Shown here piece by piece: positions 8,460-16,635 of a stretch of 64,000 nucleotides of DNA; position 1 is the first letter of the stretch, and each line of letters begins with the position of its first letter. The DNA comes from DASVUS01 sp036388675 (GTDB lineage Bacteria > Armatimonadota > Abditibacteriia > Abditibacteriales > Abditibacteriaceae). The translations under genes were made by a program, and so were the position numbers. Where the stretch lies: positions 3,896 to 67,895 of the forward strand of contig DASVRI010000008.1 of assembly GCA_036388675.1 (NCBI GenBank), written 5' to 3'. The notes under the pieces were generated by a model, which was given only the letters and a program-made list of their open reading frames with translations, did not search any database and was not told where the DNA came from.

Positions 8460-9731
8460 ATGAAAGCTTTGTGTTGGAACGGCAAACACCAAATCGCAGT
8501 ACAAGAAGTTCCCGACCCGAAAATCGAACATCCGCGCGATGCCATTATCCGCATCACATCGACTGCCATTTGCGGATCGGATTTGCACTTGTATGACGGT
8601 TTGGTGCAGACCATGCAAAAAGGCGACGTGCTGGGCCATGAACCGATGGGCGAAGTCATTGAAGTCGGCCCGGAAGTGGGCAACCTGAAAGTGGGCGACC
8701 GTGTAGTGGTGCCCTTTACCATTTCGTGCGGCGACTGTTTGTTCTGCAAACAAACGCTTTATTCTCTGTGCGATAATTCCAACCCCAACCGCGAGATTAC
8801 GGAAAAAGTATATGGCTCGGCACCGGCTGGCCTCTTTGGGTACTCGCACATGTTTGGCGGCTACGCGGGCGGCCAGGCGCAATATCTGCGCGTGCCGTTT
8901 GCCGATATCGGCCCGATCAAGATTCCCGAAAACCTGCCCGACGAACAGGTACTGTTTCTATCCGACATTTTCCCTACCGGCTACATGGCGGCAGAAAACT
9001 GCAACATCCAGCCGGGAGACATCGTGGCGGTGTGGGGCGCCGGGCCAGTCGGGCAGTTTGCGATTCGCAGTGCTTTTCTCCTGGGTGCGGGCCGTGTCAT
9101 CGTCATCGACAATATCCCGGAAAGGCTGGAGATGGCCACACAGGCCGGTGCCGAGATCATCAACTTCCAAAATGATGACGACGACAACCTGTTCGACCAA
9201 CTGAAAAGCATGACCGGCGGCTACGGCCCCAACTCCTGCATTGATGCCGTAGGTATGGAGGCACACGGCACCGATCCGGGCATGATCTATGATTGGATTA
9301 AGATGGGCTTGCGTCTCGCCACCGACCGCCCCAATGTGTTACGACAGGCAATCCAGGCCTGTCGCAAAGGTGGCACCGTTTCAGTGCCCGGTGTGTACGC
9401 CGGTTTCTTGGATAAAATGCCGTTCGGCGCAGCGTTTAATAAGGGATTGACCTTCAAGATGGGCCAAACGCACGTTCAGCGCTACACGCAGCCGCTTCTC
9501 GACTTGATTTCCAACGGCAAAATCGATCCGTCGTTTATCATCACGCACCAGTTGCCGCTCGAATCGGCTCCCGAAGCTTACGAAACCTTCAAACAAAAGG
9601 AAGACGGCTGCATTAAAGTCGTGCTCAAGCCATGGGAAACGCACACAGCCGGCAAAGTGCGACACTCCGCCAACGAACACAAACCGGCTGCACCTAGCCC
9701 CAGTCCAGTCGCAGCAAGTCCGGCTGCTTAA
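8460..9731 (+). CDS. Zinc-dependent alcohol dehydrogenase, formaldehyde-dehydrogenase-like
   Basis: A 423-residue medium-chain dehydrogenase that should oxidise an alcohol or aldehyde adduct with NAD(P)+. It has the catalytic zinc ligands (ICGSDLHLY, GHEPMGEV), a structural-zinc loop with four Cys (CGDCLFCKQTLYSLC), and the dinucleotide motif GAGPVGQFA. The long insert after the structural zinc (NREITEKVYG, FGYSHMFGGYAGG) is typical of glutathione-independent formaldehyde dehydrogenase relatives. The C-terminus carries an Ala/Pro/Ser-rich tail of about 25 residues beyond the usual end. The start at 8460 follows GAGGAG. No GAGTACTC copy is present; a one-mismatch version sits at 8838. Confidence 0.88.
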   Translation: MKALCWNGKHQIAVQEVPDPKIEHPRDAIIRITSTAICGSDLHLYDGLVQTMQKGDVLGHEPMGEVIEVGPEVGNLKVGDRVVVPFTISCGDCLFCKQTLYSLCDNSNPNREITEKVYGSAPAGLFGYSHMFGGYAGGQAQYLRVPFADIGPIKIPENLPDEQVLFLSDIFPTGYMAAENCNIQPGDIVAVWGAGPVGQFAIRSAFLLGAGRVIVIDNIPERLEMATQAGAEIINFQNDDDDNLFDQLKSMTGGYGPNSCIDAVGMEAHGTDPGMIYDWIKMGLRLATDRPNVLRQAIQACRKGGTVSVPGVYAGFLDKMPFGAAFNKGLTFKMGQTHVQRYTQPLLDLISNGKIDPSFIITHQLPLESAPEAYETFKQKEDGCIKVVLKPWETHTAGKVRHSANEHKPAAPSPSPVAASPAA

Positions 9732-9835
9732 GCCGGATGCATGAGGACTGAGTTTGTGGCCGGCCTTCATGTTTGGCCCCGCTGGGATAGCACTTTGCGG
9801 TAGCACATTTAGAGCGTCTTTCAGGGGAGTTGTCA

Positions 9836-9875
9836 GTTATCGTAGGGGCGCACTGCGGTGCGCCCCTACGATAAC
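9836..9875. repeat. REP-like perfect hairpin, 18-bp stem
   Basis: A perfect inverted repeat with 18-bp arms (9836-9853 and 9858-9875) around a TGCG loop. The centre reads GGGGCGCACTGCGGTGCGCC. Palindromes of this style (GGGGCGCAC/GTGCGCCCC) are common intergenic repeats in several bacterial groups, so I read it as a REP/MITE-like element rather than a terminator, as no T run follows. It lies in the gap between the dehydrogenase and korA. Confidence 0.7.
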
Positions 9876-9992
9876 TCCTCCAAAATTGCTTTAACGAGTC
9901 GAAGACGACAAGGGCGTGCATTGAACGAACCAGGAGTGTGCGTGAAGTGCCTGCACGATGAAAATAGCAGAGTATGCCGTGACCGGGCGCGG

Positions 9993-10022
9993 TTTGACTT
10001 AACATAGTCTTAGAGTTACACT
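9993..10022 (+). promoter_or_regulatory. Candidate sigma-70-type promoter for the korA leader
   Basis: TTGACT (9993-9998) and TACACT (10017-10022) are separated by 18 bases, a reasonable housekeeping promoter match. It would start transcription near 10029, giving a leader of about 340 nt before korA. Confidence 0.4.
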
Positions 10023-10274
10023 TTGCACTTCGTGAACAGGTGCATGTGGGCACAGCAGCCCCGAAAGCAGGCGAAGCGTGAACGGCGCTGGAGTTCTGTG
10101 TCAGCGCTGCTGAAGCGGCCCCCGGTGATGGTGCCGCGATCCGCGGCGTTGCCACCTGCCAGGGCGGTGCATATTCTTGGCGAAACTGCGGAGTCTGTAT
10201 TCGCGAGTCGCTCACGTTTTCATTTTTAACCCAGCGTATGGCAGGCATTTACCTGTCGCGTTGGGTTTTTATTT
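10023..10274 (+). promoter_or_regulatory. Possible korA leader RNA ending in an intrinsic terminator
   Basis: At 10228-10274 a two-tier hairpin (AACCCAGCG paired with CGCGTTGGGTT, enclosing CAGG/CCTG) is followed by TTTTTATTT, a good intrinsic terminator. It sits between the candidate promoter at 9993-10022 and the korA start. The 200 bases before it contain several GC-rich local inverted repeats (for example GGCGCTG near 10082 with CAGCGC near 10101) and no convincing gene. It could be an attenuated leader or a small RNA. I could not match it to a known riboswitch. Confidence 0.4.
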
Positions 10275-10367
10275 ATACGTAAACAGGCTGAGAATCAAAA
10301 CCTTTTCTCTTCAAGGGAAGTCATAACCAAAGCATAAAGCCGCGTCCGGCGCGGATTAGGAGTACTC

Positions 10368-12329
10368 ATGGCGGATGGAGCGCAAACAGCAGAACAGACG
10401 AACGGGCACAGCAGCGCGCCTGTGGCAGTGACAACGAGAGAAGGCACAGACGGCGGCGTGATGACTAAGATCGTTAACGATGTCATCATACGAATTGCGG
10501 GTGACGGCGGAGAAGGCGTGCGGACAACCGGCGAATTTCTGGCCATCGCGCTGGGTCGCCTGGGACTGGAAATTTTCAAGACCGAGTCGCTGCCGGCTGA
10601 AATCAAGGGCGGCCCGTCGATGTTTCAGTTGCGCGTCGGCGAGCAAAAGCCGAAGTCGCAGGGCTCCTATCTCGATATTCTGGTTTGCTTCAACGACGAG
10701 GTCTATAACATCCACAAGGCCGATCTGAAGCCTAATGGAGTACTCATCTATGACTCGGAGTGCCAGATCGATGAAACCAACGTGGACGCGCTGAAGTTTG
10801 AGGTGCCCTTCACCGACATCGCTAAAAAAGAAGCCGGTGGCGCGCGCGCCAAAAACATGGTGGCGCTGGGTGTCATCGCCGCACTGCTGGATGTCGATAC
10901 CGAAGTAGTCGATCGCTTGATTCACCAGAAGTTCGACCGCAAAGGCGAGAAGATCGTCGAAGCCAACCTGCTCGGCCTGCGCCTGGGACGTGAAGCCGTC
11001 GCCGGCATGACCGAACAGATGCCGTTCCGCATCGTGAGTCGCCCCGCCAGCGAGCGTTTGTTGATGGGCGGCAACGATGCCATTGCGCTGGGTTGCATCG
11101 CCGCCGGTGTACAGGTGTTCGCCGGTTATCCTATCACGCCCGCCTCCACAATTCTCGAAAAACTCGCTTTGCTGCTGCCCCGCTTCGGCGGCAGAGTCAT
11201 TCAAGCCGAAGACGAAATTGCCTCTCTGGGCATGGTGCTGGGCGCCAGCTACGCCGGTTACAAAGCCGCGACATCAACTTCTGGCCCCGGCGTTTCGCTC
11301 ATGGTGGAAGAAATTGGCCTCGCATCGATGGCCGAGATTCCCTGCGTCATTATCGACGCACAGCGCGGCGGCCCTTCGACGGGTCTGCCGACCAAGCAGG
11401 AACAAAGCGACCTCAATCTGGCGATTTATGGCGGTCACGGCGACGCGCCGCGCATTGTTCTGGCGCCGGCCAACGTGGAGGATTGTTTCTTCATGGCCGT
11501 CGAGGCGTTTAACCTGGCCGAGATGTGCCAGATGCCCGCCCTGCTGCTGACCGACTTCTATCTGGCCAACGCCGGCGCATTGATTCCGGAACCGGATTTA
11601 GGTGCGCTGGAAGTCATCAACCGCGCGCGTCCTACGCCAGAGCAGTTGCAGAACTACAAGCGCTTCAAGCTGACCGAAAGTGGCGTCAGCCCGATGGCCA
11701 AGCCGTATGACGACGCGACCTTCTACATCGCGACTGGGCTGGAGCACAACGAACTGGGCAACCCGGACATTTCGCCCGCCGCGCACAAAAAGATGAGCGA
11801 CAAGCGCCACAGCAAATTGCAAGTCGCCGTTGATTACGCCGAGGGCAATGGACGTTTCACACGTCACTACGGCGACCCGGATGCCGAGATTGGCTTTATC
11901 ACCTGGGGTTCGACCGAAGGCGCCATGCAGGAAGCGATTGACATTGCAGCGAAACAGGGGCTTAGTGCGGCGCAACTTCACATCTTGCTGATGAACCCGT
12001 TGCCGGAAAATTCCATCCGCGAGTTTTTGAAGAACAAGAAAACCGTTGTGGTTGCCGAGTTGAATTACACCGGCCAGTTCGCACAGCGCTTGCGCGCCGC
12101 CTTGAACGTCCAGGTGGACAGCTTCACCAAGTGCACCGGCGTGCCGTTCACGCCCTACGAACTGCTGAAGCACATCATGACGCTGCACGGCTGGAGCGGC
12201 CAGAAGAGCGATCCGGTTCTCACACAGGTAGCGCGCGTGCAGCATCAGCGCCAGGTTCCCGCTCCCGAACCGGGCCACGAAGGCCAGGATGCGGGTATGG
12301 CCGGAGCCGTCGCCGTCTCGCGCATTTGA
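10368..12329 (+). CDS. korA: 2-oxoacid:ferredoxin oxidoreductase, fused gamma-alpha subunit
   Basis: A 653-residue subunit that with the next gene converts a 2-oxoacid (2-oxoglutarate most likely) and CoA to acyl-CoA and CO2, reducing ferredoxin. The N-terminal 230 residues are the gamma domain (GDGGEGVRTTGEF, SLPAEIKGGPSMFQLR); the rest is the alpha chain with the pyrimidine-binding segment (FAGYPITPAS, EDEIASLGMVLGASYAG, TSTSGPGVSLMVE). The fused layout matches KorA-type enzymes. The first 30 residues are low-complexity. The start is set by AGGAG, which is the left part of a GAGTACTC copy (10360-10367) directly before ATG. korB follows after 172 bases. Confidence 0.93.
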   Translation: MADGAQTAEQTNGHSSAPVAVTTREGTDGGVMTKIVNDVIIRIAGDGGEGVRTTGEFLAIALGRLGLEIFKTESLPAEIKGGPSMFQLRVGEQKPKSQGSYLDILVCFNDEVYNIHKADLKPNGVLIYDSECQIDETNVDALKFEVPFTDIAKKEAGGARAKNMVALGVIAALLDVDTEVVDRLIHQKFDRKGEKIVEANLLGLRLGREAVAGMTEQMPFRIVSRPASERLLMGGNDAIALGCIAAGVQVFAGYPITPASTILEKLALLLPRFGGRVIQAEDEIASLGMVLGASYAGYKAATSTSGPGVSLMVEEIGLASMAEIPCVIIDAQRGGPSTGLPTKQEQSDLNLAIYGGHGDAPRIVLAPANVEDCFFMAVEAFNLAEMCQMPALLLTDFYLANAGALIPEPDLGALEVINRARPTPEQLQNYKRFKLTESGVSPMAKPYDDATFYIATGLEHNELGNPDISPAAHKKMSDKRHSKLQVAVDYAEGNGRFTRHYGDPDAEIGFITWGSTEGAMQEAIDIAAKQGLSAAQLHILLMNPLPENSIREFLKNKKTVVVAELNYTGQFAQRLRAALNVQVDSFTKCTGVPFTPYELLKHIMTLHGWSGQKSDPVLTQVARVQHQRQVPAPEPGHEGQDAGMAGAVAVSRI

Positions 12330-12348
12330 GTACTCGATAGTTTGTTTT

Positions 12349-12472
12349 GAACCACAGAGACACGGAGGACACAGAGAAGGGGAAAATCTCAACATAGGAA
12401 GTCGCAGAACTTCGCTTATTCTATCCTGTTCATCCTGTCTATCCTGTAAATTCCTCTGTGTCTCTGTGGTTC
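12349..12472. repeat. Inverted-repeat element between korA and korB
   Basis: Twenty-base arms (12349-12368, starting GAACCACAGAGACAC, and 12453-12472) are complementary with one mismatch. Inside, three 9-bp direct repeats of the type ATCCTGTTC/ATCCTGTCT run from 12422 to 12448. It has the style of the short non-coding inverted repeats seen in environmental bacterial genomes and would form a long stem-loop in a korA-korB transcript. Confidence 0.7.
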
Positions 12473-12501
12473 ACATTGTGAAGATTTAAAGGAACATCAT
12501 C

Positions 12502-13368
12502 ATGCCGTTCATGCCTGCCAAGGAATATAAGACCGAAGCCAAGCCGATCTGGTGCCCTGGCTGCGGCGACTTCGCCGTTCTGGCCGCGATGTATAACTCG
12601 TTTTCCGAGTTGGACATCGACCCCACCAAGACCGTCATCGTTTCGGGCATTGGTTGCTCCAGTCGTTTGCCGGTTTTCATCAAGAGCTACGGTTTTCATA
12701 CGGTGCATGGCCGCACTCTGCCGGTCGCTACCGGCGTCAAGCTGGCCAATCCCGACTTGACGGTTGTCGTCACCGGCGGAGATGGCGATGCCTTCGCGAT
12801 CGGCGGCGGCCACATTCCGCACGCCGTGCGCCGCAACGTGGACATCACCTACATCGTGATGGACAACTTCATTTATGGCCTTACCAAAGGGCAGACCTCG
12901 CCCACGACCGGCGGCCAGAGCGGTTTGGGACACGGTTTCAAATTGACAACCACCAGCCCGCACGGTCAATATGAAGACCCGTTGAACCCGCTGGCCATGA
13001 TGCTGGCTTACGGCGCGAGTTTCGTGGCGCGCGGCTATTCATCGAAGCCCAAGCAGCTCACGCAGTTGTATAACGCCGCGATTCGCCACCGCGGTTTTTC
13101 GTTCATCCAGGTTCTCAGCCCATGCGTGGTCTTCAACCGCACATACGACGAACTGGATGCCGCTATCATTCCGCTCGAAGGCGAGCACGACCCGACCGAT
13201 TACCGGGCGGCGATGGATCTGGCGCTCGACACGCAAACCGAGCACCTGGGCATTCTCTATCAGAAGGAGCGCCCCACACTGCAAGACCGCATGGACAGCA
13301 TTCTGGAAAAGAGCAATCCGGAAAAGCGCGACGCCGACCTGAAGAAGATTCTGGCGTCTTACAAGTAA
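12502..13368 (+). CDS. korB: 2-oxoacid:ferredoxin oxidoreductase beta subunit
   Basis: A 288-residue thiamine-diphosphate-binding subunit, partner of KorA. It carries the Cys pair WCPGCGDF, the conserved SGIGCSSR segment and the ThDP/Mg motif GGDGDAFAIGGGH followed by VMDNFIYGLTKGQ. Length and order fit 2-oxoglutarate-type KorB rather than pyruvate oxidoreductases with extra 4Fe-4S domains. The start follows AAAGGA with 8-base spacing. It is followed by a strong terminator at 13375, which closes the kor transcript before the pyr promoter. Confidence 0.95.
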   Translation: MPFMPAKEYKTEAKPIWCPGCGDFAVLAAMYNSFSELDIDPTKTVIVSGIGCSSRLPVFIKSYGFHTVHGRTLPVATGVKLANPDLTVVVTGGDGDAFAIGGGHIPHAVRRNVDITYIVMDNFIYGLTKGQTSPTTGGQSGLGHGFKLTTTSPHGQYEDPLNPLAMMLAYGASFVARGYSSKPKQLTQLYNAAIRHRGFSFIQVLSPCVVFNRTYDELDAAIIPLEGEHDPTDYRAAMDLALDTQTEHLGILYQKERPTLQDRMDSILEKSNPEKRDADLKKILASYK

Positions 13369-13374
13369 TCCGCG

Positions 13375-13409
13375 AAAAGAGCCGCTGCACGATGCAGCGG
13401 CTCTTTTTT
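13375..13409 (+). terminator. Intrinsic terminator after korB
   Basis: A 15-bp stem (13375-13389 with 13393-13407) with a three-base loop. The right arm runs into T6. It begins six bases after the korB stop codon and is the clearest terminator in this part of the window. Confidence 0.9.
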
Positions 13410-13412
13410 CGG

Positions 13413-13441
13413 TTGACGCAGCGCCTCGTAATCGCTATAAT
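13413..13441 (+). promoter_or_regulatory. Promoter of the pyrimidine operon
   Basis: TTGACG (13413-13418) and a consensus TATAAT (13436-13441) with a 17-base spacer, placed directly after the korB terminator and ahead of the pyr leader. The predicted transcript start is near 13448. Confidence 0.85.
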
Positions 13442-13454
13442 CTTCATGACCTTT

Positions 13455-13573
13455 TAAGCGCGCCCTGTGAGGCGTGTAAAGGCAAATGATGAAACAACTT
13501 AACCCCAATTTTTCAAGCCTTTTGTCCTTGGCTCGTGCAACAGCGCGTTCCGAGAGCAGAAGGCTTTTTTGTT
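13455..13573 (+). promoter_or_regulatory. PyrR-type attenuator in the pyr leader
   Basis: The leader holds GCGCGCCCTGTGAGGCGTGT followed by AAAGG (13459-13482). Its CCTGTGAGGCGTG core fits the PyrR-binding loop pattern (UCCNGNGAGGCU...AAGG). Downstream, AAGCCTT (13515-13521) pairs with AAGGCTT (13560-13566) ahead of T6, an intrinsic terminator. By analogy with Bacillus, UMP-loaded PyrR would bind the upstream loop and favour the terminator, lowering pyr expression when pyrimidines are plentiful. The downstream pyrR gene supports this. Confidence 0.75.
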
Positions 13574-13626
13574 GACCGATGGCACAGCGACCTGAAAAAA
13601 TTAACGACCGAGCGCCCGGAGTTCTC

Positions 13627-14166
13627 ATGGATTCCAGCGACATCGCGCGCGCTCTGAAACGCATTGCGCACGAAATCGTGGAGCGCAATCGTGGCGTGGA
13701 GAACGTGGCGCTGGCCGGCATTCCGTCACGCGGCGTGCCATTGGCGGCGCGCATCGCGGAACATCTGCAAAGCATCGAGGGACGCGAGGTTGCGCATGGC
13801 GCACTTGACGTTGCCCTTTATCGCGACGACTTCAGCACGCGCGGCGCCGCTCCGGGCCGCACTACCATCGACTTCGATGTGACGGGGAAAATCGTCGTGC
13901 TGGTCGATGACGTCCTCTTTACCGGACGCACGGTGCGCGCCGCACTGGATGCGCTCAACGATTTCGGGCGTCCCGCCGCGGTGCAACTCGCTGTGCTGGT
14001 CGATCGCGGCCATCGCGAACTGCCGGTGCGCGCCGATTTTGTGGGCAAGAACGCGCCAACTTCGCGCGACGAAAATGTGCGAGTACTCGTGCAGGAAAAC
14101 GACGGCGAAGACATCGTGCGTATTGAGCGGAGTGCCGAATCGGGCAGCGAACGAGGTGACGCATGA
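13627..14166 (+). CDS. pyrR: Bifunctional pyr operon regulator / uracil phosphoribosyltransferase
   Basis: PyrR binds pyr leader RNA and senses UMP, and often also converts uracil plus PRPP to UMP. The protein has the family start IARALKRIAHEIVERNRG, a conserved GIPSRGVPLA segment and the PRPP-binding loop VLVDDVLFTGRTVRAAL. I chose the ATG at 13627 because CGGAG lies six bases upstream and the 179-residue product matches usual PyrR length. An in-frame ATG at 13579, right after the attenuator T run, lacks a ribosome-binding site but would keep a Val-Leu segment similar to other PyrR N-termini. It overlaps pyrB by four bases (ATGA). Confidence 0.92.
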   Translation: MDSSDIARALKRIAHEIVERNRGVENVALAGIPSRGVPLAARIAEHLQSIEGREVAHGALDVALYRDDFSTRGAAPGRTTIDFDVTGKIVVLVDDVLFTGRTVRAALDALNDFGRPAAVQLAVLVDRGHRELPVRADFVGKNAPTSRDENVRVLVQENDGEDIVRIERSAESGSERGDA

Positions 14167-15098
14167 GCCTGCAAAAGCTGCAACGGAAACACATCCTGGG
14201 TTTGCAAGACTGGAGCGCCGATGAACTTAATCTCGCGCTCGATACAGCCGCCAACTTCAAGGATGTGCTGAATCGCCCGATTCGCAAAGTTCCTGCTCTG
14301 CGAGGCAAGATGGTGTGCACGCTCTTCTTTGAACCGAGTACTCGCACGCGCGCCAGCTTCGAAATGGCGGCCAAGATCCTAAGCGCCGATACCAGTTCGC
14401 TGACAGTTGCAGCGTCCAGCGTGACCAAAGGCGAATCGCTCAAAGACACCGTGCTGACGATGCAAGCCATGGGTGTCGATTGCTTCGTGATTCGCCATCC
14501 GAATTCAGGCGCACCGGAAATGGCGACGCAGTGGGTGCGTGGCAGCGTCCTCAACGCCGGCGACGGTTGCCATGAACATCCGACGCAGGGGTTGCTCGAC
14601 CTGCTCACCATCCGCGAAAACAAGGGCGACATCTCGAAGTTGAACGTCACCATCATCGGCGACTTGATGCATTCGCGCGTAGCGCGCAGCGGGTTGTGGG
14701 GATTACTAAAACTGGGTGCCAACGTCACACTGTGCGGGCCGGACACGCTGTTGCCGCAGGAGTTTCTATCCTATCGAGTACTCGTAGAAAGCGACTGTGA
14801 CAGGGCTGTTGAAGGCGCTGATGTCGTGATGACGTTGCGCCTGCAAAATGAGCGCATGAACGGCGTTTATCTGCCCAGCCTGCGCGAGTTTGCGCGTCTG
14901 TATGGCATGAACGAGCGACGCATGAAGCGCGCGAAGCCGGACGCCATCATCATGCATCCGGGGCCGATTAATCGCGGAGTTGAAATTGCGGGTGAGCTGG
15001 CCGATTCGAGCCAGAGCGTCATTCTCGAACAAGTCACAAACGGCGTCGCGGTGCGCATGGCCTTACTGTATTTGCTGTTGGGCGGCGAGGAGAATTAA
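14163..15098 (+). CDS. pyrB: Aspartate carbamoyltransferase catalytic subunit
   Basis: Joins carbamoyl phosphate and aspartate in the first committed step of pyrimidine synthesis. The 311-residue chain has the carbamoyl-phosphate loop FFEPSTRTRASFE near residue 57, HPNSGAPEMAT, the HPTQGLLDLLTI segment and the C-terminal IMHPGPINRGVEI. GAGTACTC at 14336 encodes part of the invariant Ser-Thr-Arg loop, which shows how the palindrome is fitted into constrained codons. The start overlaps pyrR by ATGA, implying translational coupling. No regulatory pyrI subunit is present. Confidence 0.97.
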   Translation: MSLQKLQRKHILGLQDWSADELNLALDTAANFKDVLNRPIRKVPALRGKMVCTLFFEPSTRTRASFEMAAKILSADTSSLTVAASSVTKGESLKDTVLTMQAMGVDCFVIRHPNSGAPEMATQWVRGSVLNAGDGCHEHPTQGLLDLLTIRENKGDISKLNVTIIGDLMHSRVARSGLWGLLKLGANVTLCGPDTLLPQEFLSYRVLVESDCDRAVEGADVVMTLRLQNERMNGVYLPSLREFARLYGMNERRMKRAKPDAIIMHPGPINRGVEIAGELADSSQSVILEQVTNGVAVRMALLYLLLGGEEN

Positions 15099-15203
15099 CA
15101 GGATGGACAGGATAAACAGGATGAGGTGAAGAGATGCTCGGTCGCAATTCAAAACTCAGAATTGAGAACTCAAAACTTTCTCCATCCTGTCCATCCCTGT
15201 TAA
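15095..15203. repeat. Inverted-repeat element between pyrB and pyrC
   Basis: Arms at 15095-15113 (TTAACAGGATGGACAGGAT) and 15184-15203 are complementary apart from one extra base. The left arm contains the pyrB stop codon and the right arm ends five bases before the pyrC start. The inner part repeats AACTCA-type words. Its ATCCTGT unit is the same as in the korA-korB element, so the two belong to one repeat family. Confidence 0.7.
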
Positions 15204-15207
15204 AAAG

Positions 15208-16527
15208 ATGAATCTACTAATCAAAAACGGACGAGTACTCGATCCGTCGCAAAACCTGGATGACGTGCTCGATGTGCTCATTGAAGAAGGTCGCGTCGCG
15301 CGCCTCGACAAAGACATTCGTGCCGATGGCGTAGCCGCCAAGGGCGTGCGAGTACTCGATGCGCGCGGTGGCATTGTCGCGCCGGGCCTCATCGACATTC
15401 ATGTTCATCTGCGCACACCCGGACAGGAATACAAAGAGGACACCCGGACGGGCACAGCGGCAGCGGCACAGGGCGGGGTCACGACCGTATGTGTGATGCC
15501 CAACACCGCGCCGCCAATCGATCGTCGCAGTGTCGTTGAAGACATATTACAGCGCGCACGCAGTGAAGGCAACGGCGTCAAGATTCTGCCCATCGCCAGT
15601 GTTTCGATTGAAGCCAGAAATGAGCAACTTGCGGAAATGGCTGAACTCAAAGCGGCTGGCGCCATTGCTATTTCGGATGATGCGTTTCCCATTCAAGACG
15701 CCGGTTTCATGCGGCGTGTTTTTCAATACGCCAAGACCTGCGACCTGGTGACCATGCTGCACTGCGAAGACATCAGCATGACGGGCGGCGGCCATGCAGG
15801 TGTCGGCAAAGGCGGCGGCGTGATGAACGAAGGCATCGTCTCCAATGAACTGGGCCTGCGCGGGATGCCGCGCGTCAGTGAAGAGATTGCGGTCTTCAAA
15901 GCGTGTGCAGTGGCCAAGGAAGTCGGCAATCGCATTCACATTCTGCACAACACGACTAAAGGCGCAGTTGATGTGATTCGCCGCGCCAAAGCCGATGGAG
16001 TACTTGTTACCGCTGAAGTGTGCCCGCATCACTTCGCCCTCACCGATGAAGCGTGTCGCGGCTACAATACGGATGCCAAGATGAACCCGCCACTGCGTTT
16101 GCAGGAAGACATCGACGCGCTGATTGAAGGCTTGAAAGACGGCACGATCGACAACATCGCAACCGATCACGCGCCGCACGCCGCGCACGAGAAAGAGCGT
16201 GAATTCGATCACGCGCCGTTCGGCATTATCGGGCTGGAAACAATGCTGCCCTTGTCCATCACGTATTTGGTGGAGCCGGGCCATCTGACATTAAGTCAAG
16301 TGGTCGAGAAAATGACATCCGCTCCGGCGCGAGTACTCGGATTGCAAAGCGGAACATTAAAAGTGGGCGCGACGGCCGATGTCGTCGTCTTTAACCCCGA
16401 CGCGCGCTGGACACTGCGTAAGGCGGAACTCGCTAGCAAATCTAAGAACACGCCGTTCGATGGGCACGAGATGCAGGGCCGCGTGCTGGCAACGGTGGTT
16501 GACGGCAATGTCGTTTATGAAGCATAG
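15208..16527 (+). CDS. pyrC: Dihydroorotase, class I
   Basis: A zinc amidohydrolase that cyclises carbamoyl aspartate to dihydroorotate. The 439-residue protein has the metal-binding HVHLRTPGQEYKEDTRTG motif near residue 60, the class I segment GVTTVCVMPNTAPP, HCED and HILHNTT histidines, and the catalytic Asp in IATDHAPHA. Two GAGTACTC copies lie in the first 50 codons, both read as Arg-Val-Leu-Asp (GRVLDP, VRVLDA), and a third lies at 16331. No clear Shine-Dalgarno sequence is seen; the right arm of the upstream inverted repeat occupies that position. Confidence 0.97.
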   Translation: MNLLIKNGRVLDPSQNLDDVLDVLIEEGRVARLDKDIRADGVAAKGVRVLDARGGIVAPGLIDIHVHLRTPGQEYKEDTRTGTAAAAQGGVTTVCVMPNTAPPIDRRSVVEDILQRARSEGNGVKILPIASVSIEARNEQLAEMAELKAAGAIAISDDAFPIQDAGFMRRVFQYAKTCDLVTMLHCEDISMTGGGHAGVGKGGGVMNEGIVSNELGLRGMPRVSEEIAVFKACAVAKEVGNRIHILHNTTKGAVDVIRRAKADGVLVTAEVCPHHFALTDEACRGYNTDAKMNPPLRLQEDIDALIEGLKDGTIDNIATDHAPHAAHEKEREFDHAPFGIIGLETMLPLSITYLVEPGHLTLSQVVEKMTSAPARVLGLQSGTLKVGATADVVVFNPDARWTLRKAELASKSKNTPFDGHEMQGRVLATVVDGNVVYEA

Positions 16528-16531
16528 AAAG

Positions 16532-16628
16532 TTCACCGCAGAGGGCGCGGAGAACGCAGGGGCGGACGAGATTGTTGCAAGCAAATCTTTACTCTTCCTC
16601 TGCGCCCTTGGCGTCCTCTGCGGTTCAA
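16532..16628. repeat. Inverted-repeat element between pyrC and carA
   Basis: The left arm begins TTCACCGCAGAGGGCGCGG (16532) and the right arm (16597-16628) reads back as an imperfect complement built on CTCTGCGCCC and CCTCTGCGGTTCA. The ACCGCAGAGG word is typical of abundant intergenic repeats in environmental bacteria. It fills almost the whole spacer, so the carA ribosome-binding region must overlap the stem. Confidence 0.65.
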
Positions 16629-16635
16629 AAATAAC

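Noticed and set aside
10023..10248. korA leader as a cobalamin or cyclic di-GMP riboswitch
   Set aside because: I compared the region with the conserved cores I know (B12 box, GEMM GCAAA/GGGACGCAAAGCC, glycine, SAM). None matched, so only a generic leader is claimed.
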